Shown: one piece after another, positions 10,568 through 22,100 of the stretch | Layout: each line of letters starts with the position of its first letter | Position numbering within the stretch: the stretch's first letter is position 1 | Assembly (NCBI RefSeq): GCF_023053635.1 | Contig: NC_086179.1 | Coordinates: 2,432,001 to 2,496,000 of the forward strand | Direction of reading: 5' to 3' | DNA from: Elgaria multicarinata webbii | Lineage: Eukaryota; Chordata; Lepidosauria; Squamata; Anguidae | Length of the DNA stretch: 64,000 bases | Program-made: the position numbers and the translations under genes | The notes under the pieces: generated by a model | The model's input: the letters and a program-made list of their open reading frames with translations, nothing else | Database searches by the model: none | Told to the model about the DNA's origin: nothing

Positions 10568-11060
10568 GCATGGTCAGAAAGTTGGGAACTCTCCCACGCT
10601 AGAGGCATTCAAGAGGCAGCTGGACAACCATCTGTCAGGGATGCTTTAGGTAGGGTGACCCTATGAAAAGGAGGACAGGGCTCCTGTATCTTTAACAGTT
10701 GCATAGAAAAAGGAATTTCAGCAGGTGTCATTTGTATATATGGAGAACCTGGTGAAATTCCCTCTTCATCACCACAGTTAAAGGTGCAGGAGCTATACTA
10801 GAGTGACCAGATTTAAAAGAGGGCAGGGCACCTGCAGCTTTAACTTTGGTGATGAAGAGGAAATTTCACCAGGTTCCCCATATATATAAAATGACACCTG
10901 CTGAAATTCCCTTTTCAATACAACTACTAAAGATACAGGACCCCTGTCCTCCTTTTCATAGGGTCACCCTACTTTAGGGTGGATTCCTGCATTGAGCAGG
11001 GGGTTGGACTCGATGGCCTTGTAGGCCCCTTCTAGCTCTGCTATTCTATGATTCTATGAA
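10568..11060 (+). repeat. CR1 LINE 3' end split by a MITE
   Basis: The CR1 3' end (gaactctcccacgctagagg, atgctttagg) is interrupted at 10,650 and resumes at 10,972 with ctttagggtggattcctgca and the octamers. The insertion duplicates CTTTAGG. Confidence 0.9.
10651..10971. mobile_element. TAGGGTGACC-family MITE, 321 bp, foldback, 7-bp target duplication
   Basis: The ends are TAGGGTGACC and GGTCACCCTA. The arms pair along most of their length: ctttaacagttgcatag with a diverged partner, gaaattccctcttcatcacc with its inverse. CTTTAGG flanks both sides and occurs once in uninterrupted CR1 copies, which makes the 7-bp target duplication unambiguous. Relatives lie at 25.7, 41.5 and 63.5 kb. Confidence 0.85.
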
Positions 11061-11668
11061 CTTACCCCCAACTTTTTTCTTCAAAGCGAGGCCACCACAG
11101 CCCTTCTGATGTGTGTCCTTGCTCCAGGGTCGAGCAGGGTGTGTGGATGGCAGCCCTGATTGGTTGCCAGAAGCCAGGCAGAGGACAGGGTTGTGTTCTT
11201 TGATGCTGCATTAATTCTGTCAGGAATTGACTTAGCAGAGATTAAGCAGCAACACAGCAGCTTCAGCATTTGATTCTTCTGCTTGGTTACTGAGCACTGT
11301 CCCTCCAGGAAGAAAATATACTCACAACACGTACAGCTTTTATTCAGCAAAGATTTTACTGAGGCATATAACGTCTTCTGTACAAAATACACCCAGCATA
11401 CACGATATCACCAACCAGCATCCACCCACACCACCATTACATCTGTACAACTTTATATACATTTCATACATGGTATTGCACACAGTTTCCTCAGCCAATT
11501 ATTCAATCAACAGTTGAGTCAGGAGGCCTTGACATTTTACAGTCCAGTAATGATGTGTAACACCTGTAGAGAATTGAGGGTCCAAAGATTGTGCCAAAGT
11601 CCATTTTTTCTTCTTCCAGGAGGGGATCTACACATTGTCGTGAAGGCGCTTGAGTGCGCCTGCAGTGT
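11061..11668. other. Intergenic sequence, nothing recognised
   Basis: Single-copy-looking sequence between the CR1 and the large palindrome. Open frames of 103 and 130 codons have no recognisable motif and no splice context. Confidence 0.45.
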
Positions 11669-12159
11669 GCCCTGAAACTCATCTTGTAGATCCTCCCCTA
11701 TCCTGGCCAGAAGAGGAGGAGGAGGAGGAGGAGGCAGCAGCCCCGCATCGCCCCTTGCCGGGACAGGGCGAAAAGTTTCCAGGCTCGGTGGCTTCGCTGG
11801 GGATTCCGGCCACGTCCTTGCCGCCGCCGCCACCCACCTCCCAGCCGGCCTCCTGCTGCCGGTGAAAGAGCCACCCGGGTCGGAGAGCTCGGCGGAAGAA
11901 GCCGCCGCCCCACCTTCTTCCGCCAAGCTCTCTGACCCGGTTGGCTCTTTCGCCGGCAGCAGGAGGCCGGTGGGGAGGTGGGCGGCGGCGGCGGATTCCC
12001 CAGTGAAGCCGCCGAGCCCGGAAACTTTTTGCCCCATCCCTGCGAGGGGCGATGCGGGGCCGCTGCCACCTCCTCCTCCTCCTCCTCCTCCTCCTCCTCC
12101 TCCTCCTCTTCTGGCCAGGATAGGGCAGGATCTACGCAATGAGTTTCGGGGCGCACTGT
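11669..12159. mobile_element. GC-rich near-palindromic foldback element, about 490 bp
   Basis: Two arms of about 230 bases are near reverse complements around position 11,905. The outer blocks gtgccctgaaactcat and atgagtttcggggcgcac pair, as do gatcctcccctatcctggcc and ggccaggatagggcaggatc, the opposed GAG/CTC runs, and the inner ggcggaagaag and cttcttccgcc. Long open frames on both strands are consequences of the GC-rich, stop-poor arms. It is probably a non-autonomous DNA transposon. It resembles the elements at 24.5 and 27.6 kb in using ttcttccgcc and gcaagg blocks. Confidence 0.7.
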
Positions 12160-12189
12160 CCGGTTTATCTGTGAAGTTTACCCTGTCCT

Positions 12190-12465
12190 GGACAGGATTG
12201 CACTCTCCCTAAAGGATCAGGTCCGTAGTTTGGGGGTGCTCCTGGATCCAGAACTATCACTTGAGGCACAGGTGAACTCAGTGGCAAAGAACACTTTTTA
12301 TCAGCTTAGGTTGATATACCAACTGCACCCTTATCTGGACAGATGAACCACCCGCTAACAGTACCTCCGTCTTGTCTGGACTGAGTCTCAGTTTGTTAGC
12401 CCTCATCCAGTCCATTACCGTGCTTGATGGCAGCAGAAGCATACCATGCAAGGGGGTCTGGGGAG
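12190..12465. repeat. Two L2-like LINE fragments, head to head
   Basis: At 12,190-12,345 the + strand reads an L2-type RT segment (VNSVAKNTFYQLRLIYQLHP). At 12,350-12,465 the - strand reads another (VMDWMRANKLRLSPDKTEVL). Both are short and lack 3' ends. Confidence 0.65.
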
Positions 12466-14212
12466 GCAAAAATGTATTCAAATGTAGAACCGTGTATTCG
12501 ATAAACGGTATATCGGGGCTTTTTAATGCTGTGGTCTGGTTTCATCTAGGTATCACCAGAATCTGTTTTGACTGGGCCCTGAGTGGATCAGGCTTCCAAA
12601 TCAATAGGGCTTCTAAGTGCATCTTGGCCTCCATGCAACATTTAACTCTGCCTTCAAATAACTAGCAATGCCACTGAAATCTATAATTAGTCTGTCTATA
12701 CTATGAATCTAGTTCATGATATGCAGTTCCCATATATAGAAAACAATCCCTCGATTGAAACGGCAACATCTTAGTAATTGGAACTGAGATTGATTAAAGG
12801 TGATATTGATGTTTCTCAAAGCTGCAGCCTGTAGCAATGTATCGATCTGCTTGAATAGGACAGATCACGGTCCGTGGAGCAGGACGAGGACATGGACCGG
12901 GGTAGCACGATCTGTGCCTGTGTGACTTATCATGTCATCCAACCCCAGCGGTCGTAGGTGGCACGAGGATTAAACAACCCTTACATAATCCTAAAACAGC
13001 CCATGGTTTCTGGGAGGGTTGTTTAATCCTCACACAACCCACCCCAGATGACTTGAGTATCCCAAATACCCGCCCGCATGCACCACAACCCACTGTGGCT
13101 TATTTAAAAACCCACTGTGGCTTATTTAAGCTTGAGTGGGTTGTTTGATCATGCAAACAGACCCATCCTCTCTGCTGTTCCAGCAATTTTCGGTAAATGA
13201 ATATGATACGGTGGGTCTTAAGCAGGAATGGAATAAGGAACTGCCTAATCAATGCCTAATCAATGGATCAGGGCTTTAGTGTCTGCATCTGAAGCGTCTA
13301 TGTGGATTCTCCACATCCTTTTTACAGCAAAAAGACTAATATTACAATAATGCTCACAGTCAATAATGCAATGTATTGAGGACTTAACAATACCTCGAAT
13401 GGGTAATAAATAGTAGTCATGAATGGATAGGTATATAGATATTTGATTGTTCTTTGTTGAAGTTAATGTATCTATATATCTATACACACACACACACACA
13501 CTCATACATACACGTTTCATATGCACCAATGGAAATTGATATATTCAAATTATGGAGTCATCGTTTTTTTCTCTTCTTTTTATATGGTGTTATTTTGTTT
13601 TGTTGAAATTTACAATAGCAAAATGATTATTTTTTAAAATTTCCCAAAACAGGACACTTAAATTATAATTCACATCTGAGTTCTCTTCCTCAAACTCTGT
13701 TGTCTTTGGATTATATCTTAGCGGTGAAGTGTTTTCTATTCACCTCCCAAAATATTTCATATCACCTTCACTAATTTCCACCATAAGCAGAAAATATTTA
13801 CACTACTGTCTTTACTACCCAACCAGTAACCCTTTCCTTCAACCTCCTTATCTGAACCAGATGTTATTTTTTCCTGAGTTTAGGTTCACGAAAATTCAAT
13901 CTTGTTTTTCACTTGTCATTTGGTTTAATAAATGGAGGTCAGAAGAAAAACACAGTGAATCATTACAGTATGTCAAAGTCAATGCATTTGCTTGAATCAA
14001 AATGATGCAAGTGTAATCTGATAGTCTATCTAAGAGTTTGTATTTTTCTGAGACATGTAGAGAACAAAATATTTAGTTAGGATGAATATGTGTGACAATG
14101 CATCTCCAAACTTCTAACTTGGTTCTTCAGAGAGGGAGAGGAATTCTGGCCAGAACAGGGCTGTATGCCCAACTTCAGGTCAGCTTTCCTGAAGGTCAAC
14201 ATTAATCCCATA
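12466..14212. other. AT-rich intergenic stretch with one inverted repeat
   Basis: Around 12,960-13,040 gaggattaaacaaccc and gggttgtttaatcctc form an inverted pair, probably a MITE remnant. A (CA)n run lies at 13,485-13,501. Apart from that no exon or named repeat is seen; the frames are short and AT-rich. Confidence 0.5.
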
Positions 14213-14512
14213 AGAACATAAGAACGTAAGAAGAGCCCTGATGCTGGATCAGACCGAGGGTCCATCTAGTCCAGCATTCTGTTCACACAGTGGTCAACCA
14301 GCCATCGGCCAGGGACCAACAAGCAGGATAGAGTGCAACAGCACCCTCCCACCCATGTTCCCCAGCAACTGGTGCACACAGGCTTATTGCTTCGAATACT
14401 GGAGATAGCACACAACCATCAGGGCTAGTTGCCATCATTAGCCTTCACCTCCAGGAATTGATCCAACCCCCTTTTAAAGCCATCCAAATTGGTGGCCATC
14501 ACCACATCCTGT
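14213..14512 (-). repeat. CR1/L3-like LINE, 3' end
   Basis: Reverse-strand copy: cataagaacataagaacgta at the 3' edge, then tccatctagtccagcattct, ccacccatgttccccagcaa and aaagccatccaaattggtgg. It is 5' truncated. Confidence 0.8.
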
Positions 14513-14770
14513 GGCTTGCCTGGATTAGCATCAGTGTGTTAGTTGACACCCAATCCATCACTGCATGTGGACACTGATGCATAATCTTCGCAACCTCCTT
14601 GACATTACATGGAGAAGAGAGATAGAGCTGGGGGTCACCAGCATATCCATGGCACCCAGTCCCAAACCCCTGGACCACCTCACTCAGGGCTTTCTGGTCG
14701 CTCTAGTTAAATGGCATGCAGGCTAAAGCAGAACCCCAAGGAACACTACAGGCTAGGAGTGGACCACCAT
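14513..14770 (-). repeat. Old LINE fragment (family uncertain)
   Basis: Contains ggagaagagagatagagctg, ggggtcaccagcatatccat and ggaaccccaaggaacactac-like blocks. These resemble the internal part of an L2-like reptile LINE read on the - strand. It is diverged and has no ends. Confidence 0.4.
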
Positions 14771-14956
14771 TTTGGGTTTAGGGGCTGCATGACTGGGCAG
14801 TGCTGTTGGTCTGTGGGGCAGCAGTGGGTCGGTCCAATACACACGGAGCCATTCTTCTCTCTCCCCCCCACACACATTATCTTCCTCTCCTCCCCAGTAA
14901 GACTTCTGGGGGAGGAAAGACTTTCACTTTGCCCCCCTCTCAGTGATCCTAACTGA

Positions 14957-14969
14957 AATTGCTATTTGC

Positions 14970-15002
<33 letters not shown>
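14957..15002 (+). repeat. (ACT)n microsatellite
   Basis: About 15 uninterrupted TAC/ACT units. Confidence 0.95.
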
Positions 15003-15396
15003 GCAACAGAGAAACAGTTCTCTGTTCCTCAACACTCAGCTGGGAAAACTGGGCAGGACCCCCAGGGCCAGCTGGCTGTACAGAGAGCACCCAAAGGCCA
15101 ATGGTGAAGGGGTTGAACAGTGGTCTTCTAGCACCATAATGATCCAGAATGTGGGCCCCTTGGGGTCAGGACCTGTCACAGGGAATGGAGTTAATTCTGC
15201 AGTTTCCAGGAAAGGCAGCAGCAGCAGCTGCACCACTTTATCAGTTTCCCAGCCCTTCAAACGTCCCACTTTCCTTGACCTTCTCTCCACATTTCTGTTC
15301 AGCTGATCTTGCATCTCCACATGCTCTGTTCCTGCTGGAGGGTGGGGATGGGGGTGTGGGGCAGACATATGGCTCCCTCCCACTACTTCTGCAAGC

Positions 15397-15460
15397 ATAA
15401 AAACAGTGCGCCCTGGGCTGTGCAGAACGTGTCTTCCTTGGAGTGAACATTGCCTCAAAG
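15397..15460 (+). promoter_or_regulatory. Candidate promoter and non-coding first exon of lectin gene 2
   Basis: CATAAAAACAG at 15,396-15,405 could be a TATA box. A transcript starting about 25-30 bases downstream would meet a good donor, TCAAAG|GTGAGA, at 15,460/15,461. The next acceptor would be TCTCTGCAG at 17,110, just upstream of the ATG. The arrangement parallels the clearer one of gene 3, but sequence similarity is weak, so this is a proposal. Confidence 0.35.
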
Positions 15461-16012
15461 GTGAGACCAATGGGCTTCATCGTTCTTTTCTTCATGGTGA
15501 CATCTAACTAGATGCTGGAGATCAAAACAGGGGTTTCATTCAAGAAAAAAACATGTCATGAATAACCTGTATTTATCATTTTCTCTAGGTCATAAATATC
15601 GATCACTATCACCAGAAATCTTTGGGTAAAAGATGCAGCTGTCTGTCTGTCGGTCATTTATTATACAGCACCAATAATGTACACGACACATTACACAGAC
15701 ATCAAAAGGACGGGTTTAATCTGTGAGGAGCTTTCTGTCTATAGGGGACTTAATCAATCCATTCAGACCATGTCATTTTATGTCAGTAATATTAGGCAGT
15801 AAAGATGGCTCACATGAAGATTAAAAATGCAAACCAAGGGAGAAGAGTGGAGGGAGAATAAAGAGGCCAGTAGGTCAAAAGGGGTGGACGGGAGCAAAGT
15901 CAGTTCCACGAAATTAAGGTTTGAGTCAGGTGGGCGCTGGAGAACTACAGGAGTATCATTTTCCAAAATGACTGTAGGTGGTACTCTCTTTCTGCCCAGT
16001 TCCTGAGATCCA
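15461..16012. other. Putative intron of lectin gene 2 / upstream flank
   Basis: At about 15,655-15,710 there is a short LINE-tail-like motif (tttattatacagcaccaata, atgtacacgacac). The rest shows nothing recognisable. Confidence 0.4.
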
Positions 16013-16153
16013 GGCCTTAGCTAGACCTCAGGTTTATCCCGGGATCATCCCGGGGTCGTCCCTGCCTGCTCCAGGGATCCCCTGTGTGTCATTTACATGA
16101 ACGGGGATGACCCTGGGACGATCCCGGGATAAATCTTAGGTCTAGAAGTTGCC
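16013..16153. mobile_element. Harbinger-like MITE, 141 bp
   Basis: The left end ggccttagctagacctcagg pairs with ggtctagaagttgcc on the right. The interior atcccgggatcatcccgggg pairs with gacgatcccgggat. Same family and length as 5457-5597, with a more diverged right end and no clear target duplication. Confidence 0.7.
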
Positions 16154-16164
16154 TGGTTTTCAAA

Positions 16165-16950
16165 CCATGCAGCCAAGTGAGAGGGGTAGGATTAAGAGGG
16201 ATCAATGCCAAGTTCTACACCTGGGAAAAAGAAACCAAATGCACAGTTACAAGATGGGAGACACTTGGCTCAGCAATAATACAAGCGAGAAGGGTCTTGG
16301 AATTGTTGTAGACCACAAGCTGAATAGGAGCCAACACTGTGATGTGGCTGCAAAAAAGCAAATGCTATTTTGGGATGCATTAATAGAAGTAGAGCTTCCA
16401 AATTGCATGAGGTACTGGTTCCCCTCTATTCAGCACTGGTTGGGCCTCATCTTGAGTATTGTGTCCAGTTCTGGGCTCCACACTTCAAGAAGGACGCAGA
16501 CAAGCTGGAGCATGTTCAGAGGTGGGCAACGACGATGATTAGGGATCTGGAAACTAAGCCCTATGAGGAGAGAACTGGGCATGTTTAGCCTGGAGAAGAG
16601 AAGATTGAGGGGAGACATGATAGCACTCTTCAAATACTTGAAACGTTGTGACACAGAGGAGGGCCAGAATCTCTTCTCGATCCTCCCAGAGTGCAGGACA
16701 CAGAATCATGGGCTCAAGTGACAGGAAGCCAGATTCTGGCTGGACATCAGGAAAAACTTCCTGACTGTTAGAGCAGTACGACAATGGAATCCGTAACCTA
16801 GGGAGGTTGTGGGCTCTCCCACCCTAGAGGCCTTCAAGAGGCAGCTGGACAACCACCTGTCAGGGATGCTTTAGGGTAGATTCCTGCATTGAGCAGGGGG
16901 TTGGACTCGATGGCCTTGTAGGCCCCTTCCAACTCTACGATTCCTCTACG
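16165..16950 (+). repeat. CR1 LINE, about 0.8-kb 3' portion
   Basis: Carries CR1 RT sequence from QVLHLGKRNQMHSYKMGDTW through the thumb-like region to the C-terminus and 3' UTR. The frame is broken more than once. Confidence 0.9.
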
Positions 16951-17127
16951 CCCCAGGTTGAGGAAGGCTGTTCTAAAGAGAGAGAAATTGTGTCTTGAGA
17001 GTCTGTGACCACCACTCAGCGAACCACGGGGACCTGCCCTTTCGGGTCCCACCACACAGGCTCCCTCCCTCAGCCCCATCTCCTCCACTGCCCTCTCTTG
17101 CTCTCTGCAGGAAAAGAAGAAGCAAAG

Positions 17128-19059
17128 ATGGGGCTTCCCCCCTACTCCAGTCTTGGCTTTCTGGCTGTTGCCTTTCTCCTAAAAGGTGAGTGCTGGCAGA
17201 GTTCCTCGGAGCTGCAGTTCCTAAGCTCAGTTGTGCTTTGCACAGAATACTCTGGAACAATTCCCACACAGGCAAAATTCCATATTGTTCAAGAGCTACC
17301 TTCTTCTCCAGGTGTGTGTTACTAAAGGAGCCATTCAAAACAGTAATCTGTGGACGAAACACTTCGACTGCAAGTGATTCTTGGCTCATGGAGAAATGCT
17401 TGGAGGAGAAGGCTACCAGACGCTACTAGTCCTGATGGCTAAGTGTCTCTTCCAGAAGCAGAGGCATCTTTGCCAACTGCTGGGGGAGATGAGCGGTGTG
17501 TGTGTGTGTGTGTGTTTGCTATGGCACTCATGTCCTACCTGTGGGCTTCCTATTGGGGGATCTGGTTGCCCCTGTGTGGGAGCAGAACCCTGGACTGGAG
17601 AGGCCTTTGGTCTGATACATCAGGTTTCTCCTTGTGATATTGTTCAGGGGACTCCTGACAACAGGACCATTCTTTGCCCATTCCCCAGCTGCAAATTCCC
17701 CTCCCCTCCATCCAGCTGCTGCACAAATTCAGAGAGTCATTCAGTGTGCACCCCATCCCCCCACCGTTGCAAGCCCTGGCCGGCCTCTGACTGGACTTTC
17801 CCTCTGACCCCCTGCTCAGGTGCCGAAGCCAGCTGCTGCCCCATGGAATGGCTGCCCTACCAGGGTTATTGCTACAAGCTCTTCCATGAAAAAGTGAGCT
17901 GGTCTGATGCAGAGGTGAGTGCTGCTCCGTGGCTCCTCTGGGCACCCCTCTCCCAAAGCACGGGAGATTTCTCCGTGTAATCAGTCTTAAAACGGCGTGT
18001 GTCCTGCTCCTTCTATGAAGAGCAGCCCTGCATTTGAAGTGCTGCCAGAGGACCCTCCTCTCTTTTGCGCTCTGCCCTGTCCAAGTCCAGTTGAAAGATA
18101 AAGAGCCACAAAAACTGCTGATCGTCATGTGTTTGCACCTGGGCAGCAGACCGAGGAGGCAGGCACAACTCATCTGATTTACAGTCTTTCATATTATAGT
18201 GAGATGCACTGTATTTCTATTCAAATTATGTTAATTTCTAAATTTGCTCTTACAAAATACTAGAACCCAAGGGGGATCATTCCATGAAGCTGATTGGTGG
18301 GAGATTCTGGACAAATAAAAAGAAGTACTTCTTCACACAGCACATAGTTAAATTATGGAACTCACTACCCCAAGATGTAATGATGGCCACCAATCTGGAT
18401 GGCTTTAAAAGGGGGTTGGATCAATTCCTGGAGGAGGAGAAGGCTATCCATGGCTACTAGCCCTGATAGTTGTGTGCTATCTCCAGTATTCGAGGCAGTC
18501 AGCCTGTGTGCACCAGTTGCTGGGGAACATGGGTGTGTGTGTGCTGCTGCACCATGTCCTGCCTTGTTGGTCCCTGGCCAATGGCTGGTTGGCCACTGTG
18601 TGAACAGAGCCCTGGACTAGATGGACCCTTGGTCTGATCCAGCCTCAGGGCACTTATGTTCTGAAGAACCTGGGGATCAAATCGGGAACCTTTTTCATAC
18701 AAAGCATGTGCTCCATCACACTGAGCTATGGCCTCTTCCCCACCCCACACCTACCCAAAAGAATGTTTTTTCCCAGCACTGAAAAGCTGGTGTTTTAGGG
18801 CTGGCTGGCTCCGCTGTGTAACATTGATGGGGCAGAGCTGATTTCATTATACTGCGAAGAATAAGAGCAATGCACTTTCTTCCTGTGCTTGTGAAGATGG
18901 GGGTGGGTTTGGCTTGGTCCAAGGGCAACCTATAGCCAGCTGGAAGCAGCAGAGGGCCATGTCTGGATAGCCAGTTCGCAGGCAGCTTGATAACACCGGC
19001 CTTTGCATAACCTGGGAAACTCAAGGGTTATCTGGACTGGAGTGGATGTGACAGAGTCC

Positions 19060-19111
<52 letters not shown>

Positions 19112-22100
19112 TTATTTGTTACCCACCTCTCCCTTTGGATCCAGGTGGGGCGCAACACAAATGCAACATCATACAACTAATTAACACGTTTAAAACCAAT
19201 ACATCACTAAAAGCAGTCCAAAGCAGCGTCCTTCTTATACAACCATCAAGGCCCAATTATTGCACTAAAGCTGAAACTAATTATACAAAGCCCATATACA
19301 AAGCAAGGATGAAATGCAAAGACAAATGGAGATTAACTGGAAGTTGTGCAAAAAGCTGAGAATGCACAGGTGGGCATCCGATAAAGAGACCTTTCCACAG
19401 GCGAGTCACTCACCTGTTTGACCAAAACACAGGGCTACCAGCAACATTTATTATTGTCCAAAGATAGGCATGTAAAAAGGAAGCAACTGGCAAGTAGTAG
19501 GGATGTGCTCCGCTTCTCTTTGTTTCAGAGAAGCAGGAGCGAGGCGGCCTAATTCGCCTCCAGAAAAGGCGGAGGCGAAGAGAGTCAAGGGGGCTGCGGA
19601 TCGAGGTGAAGAGGATCGCCTCAATCCGGAGCTTTGCCTGCAGGTAAGTGGGGGGGAGGGGGACTCATCTGGCGCTGCCGGCGCCACCATCCATGCGGAG
19701 GTGGCGGCGGTGGTGCCAGGTAAGGGAGCAGGGAGGAGGGATGCTTACCTGCCTCCGTTGCGGGCTTCAATTGAGGCCCTGGTTGAAGGTGGAAGTGAAG
19801 GCTGAGGCCTCTTCTGGCTTCAACCGGGGCCTCAATTGAACCCCGTGACGGAGGCAGGTAAGGGGGCGGGGTGTGTGGCTTATCTTGCGCCGCTGCTGCC
19901 GCCGTCCATATAGCGACGGCGGCGAAGCCGGAGACGGGCGAAGCGGTGCGAAGTGGATTGGGCCCGATCCGGATTTTCCGGATCGAAGCGGATTGGGGGG
20001 GTCCGTGCACACCCCTAGCAAGTAGTATGAGGGTGAAAATCATCTGTCATGTTTGGCCTTGTTAATTACTTTCATGATTTCTGATGAAGATTGTTGAAAT
20101 AGGCATTCTAGCAGACGCACGTCTCTGCTGTCTCGGATTTGCACATTTCCCAGTGAATCCCCATTTGTATTTATATTTCCCCTTTATTTGTATTTGGGCA
20201 TAATCATTTCCACCTTTGGTACAATAAATGGCATTTTTTTGGGGGGTGCACACCTTAGAGGACCACTAAATCCCCCTTTCCCTGACTCCCATCCCACTTG
20301 GGTAAACGTGCCTTTTCTTTCCCTCGCCCCCTCTCAGTTAATCTGCCAATCTTTCATGCCTGGATCCCACCTGGCCTCCATCCATAGTAACACAGAGGCA
20401 TCTGAGCTGGCCAACTACATTGTCAAGTATCGTAAAGATGGCGGTAATGTCTGGATTGGACTACGAGACACCAGGAAGGTGGGTACCAGCCCTGGTTCCT
20501 GTCTTGCTTTTTATTTATTTTTATCATTTCTAAGGTGCTTTTTGACACTTTAATCCACATCAGAGTCATGGTACAACATTTAAAAAACCTTGAAATCAAT
20601 AAAACAATTTGATTGCATTTATTTATTTAAAAGATTGATCCTTTGTTTTCCAGCTAAACATTTCTGAGGTGTCTAACAATAAGAATGTAAAATTCAAGAA
20701 GTAACATTAACTTAAAATGATAGAACATTCCAATTACAGTACAGGAGTAAAAACATTTCATTCTGAAGCCACAGAGCTGTCATTTGATCACCAGAAGTTA
20801 GAGGTTTTGTTTCAGGGTCACATGCAGCTCCTGACCCCTCTCAACAACTAACAAAGCTGGAATAAAATATGCAAATATTTCATAATGCATTAAATCCAAT
20901 ACCAAAATTATGCAACTTCATTTCTCATTGCTAGCCATGGAAATTGATCTGAGATGAGCTTGAGGATTGGCGTAATAGCTGCCAATGTCACAAGAGTCCC
21001 TTAAAGTAGGAGAAGCACACAATATTCTCCAGTCCTGGGGAGGGAGTGTTTTGATGTGCTTCCTCGCAGACGATAGGTTGCTATCCAAACACAGTGTATT
21101 ATCTTCCTGTCCCTCTTAGCTGCTCTTTGGTGCCTCTCACACGCATGCAGGGAATGACTTGAAGGTGTGTGAGAAGTTTATAAATCCAGTAGTCAAATCC
21201 ACACATGGGCAAACCAATCCTCTGGTTCATGTTGATCCCTCCAAGGTCAGAGCACTCCAACACTCCCTAAACCCTGGCAGGCTCCTAAGTCCTGGCCATT
21301 CATCTCACCCACCCCCATTTTCATTTCCTTCCCATTGTGAGCATTTGGAGTGGCTCTTGGGCTGGTCTAAATACCCCTCCCACTTTTCAGGGCATGGTGA
21401 AGGGCTAAGAGGGCTTTGGATACTGCATACGATAACGAAATTAGTGAACCCATCCATCACACATGCCCCCTTGAAGTCTGAAACCGCCTAACATGAGCCT
21501 TGACTGAGGCCATGGCTAGACCAGGCCTATATCCTGGTCTTGTCCCAGGGTCATCCCTGTGCATCCAAATGACACACTGGGGATCCCAGGAGCAAGCAGG
21601 GATGACCTTCCATTTGCCTGGGATAATCCTTAGGTCTAGCTAAGGCCTTACTGTGTGGTTCATCTTCCTTTGTCAACCAAAGCGCTTTGCTGTCAATACA
21701 GAATCGAGTGTGGAGCTGGACTGATCGATCGTCAACCAGCTATAAGGCCTGGAATGTTGGAGAACCAAACAATCTAAGGAATGAGGAGAACTGTGTCGAG
21801 ATTTGGTCTCCCTCAGGTGAGCTTTGTTGGAGACAGAGATGTTGGCGGTCAGTCATAGAATCATAGAATCATGGAGTTGGAAGGTGTCTCTAAGGCCATC
21901 GAGTGCAACTCCTGCTCAATGCAAGAATCCATCTTAAAGCATCCCTGACAGATGGGATGCTCTGTGTAGGAGAAGTGTTGCGATAAAGACAGCCCACTGA
22001 ACGGGCCACGTGCACTTTTTTACTTCCTCTTTCACCTCTCTGAGAGAAAGAGGAAGTATCGAGCAATGACAGCGACGGTAGGCAAGCGTGATCCCCCCAC

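Noticed and set aside
11537-12156. Frames of 152-200 codons with poly-Gly/Glu runs.
   Set aside because: They lie in the palindromic GC-rich foldback element, and the two arms encode mirror versions.
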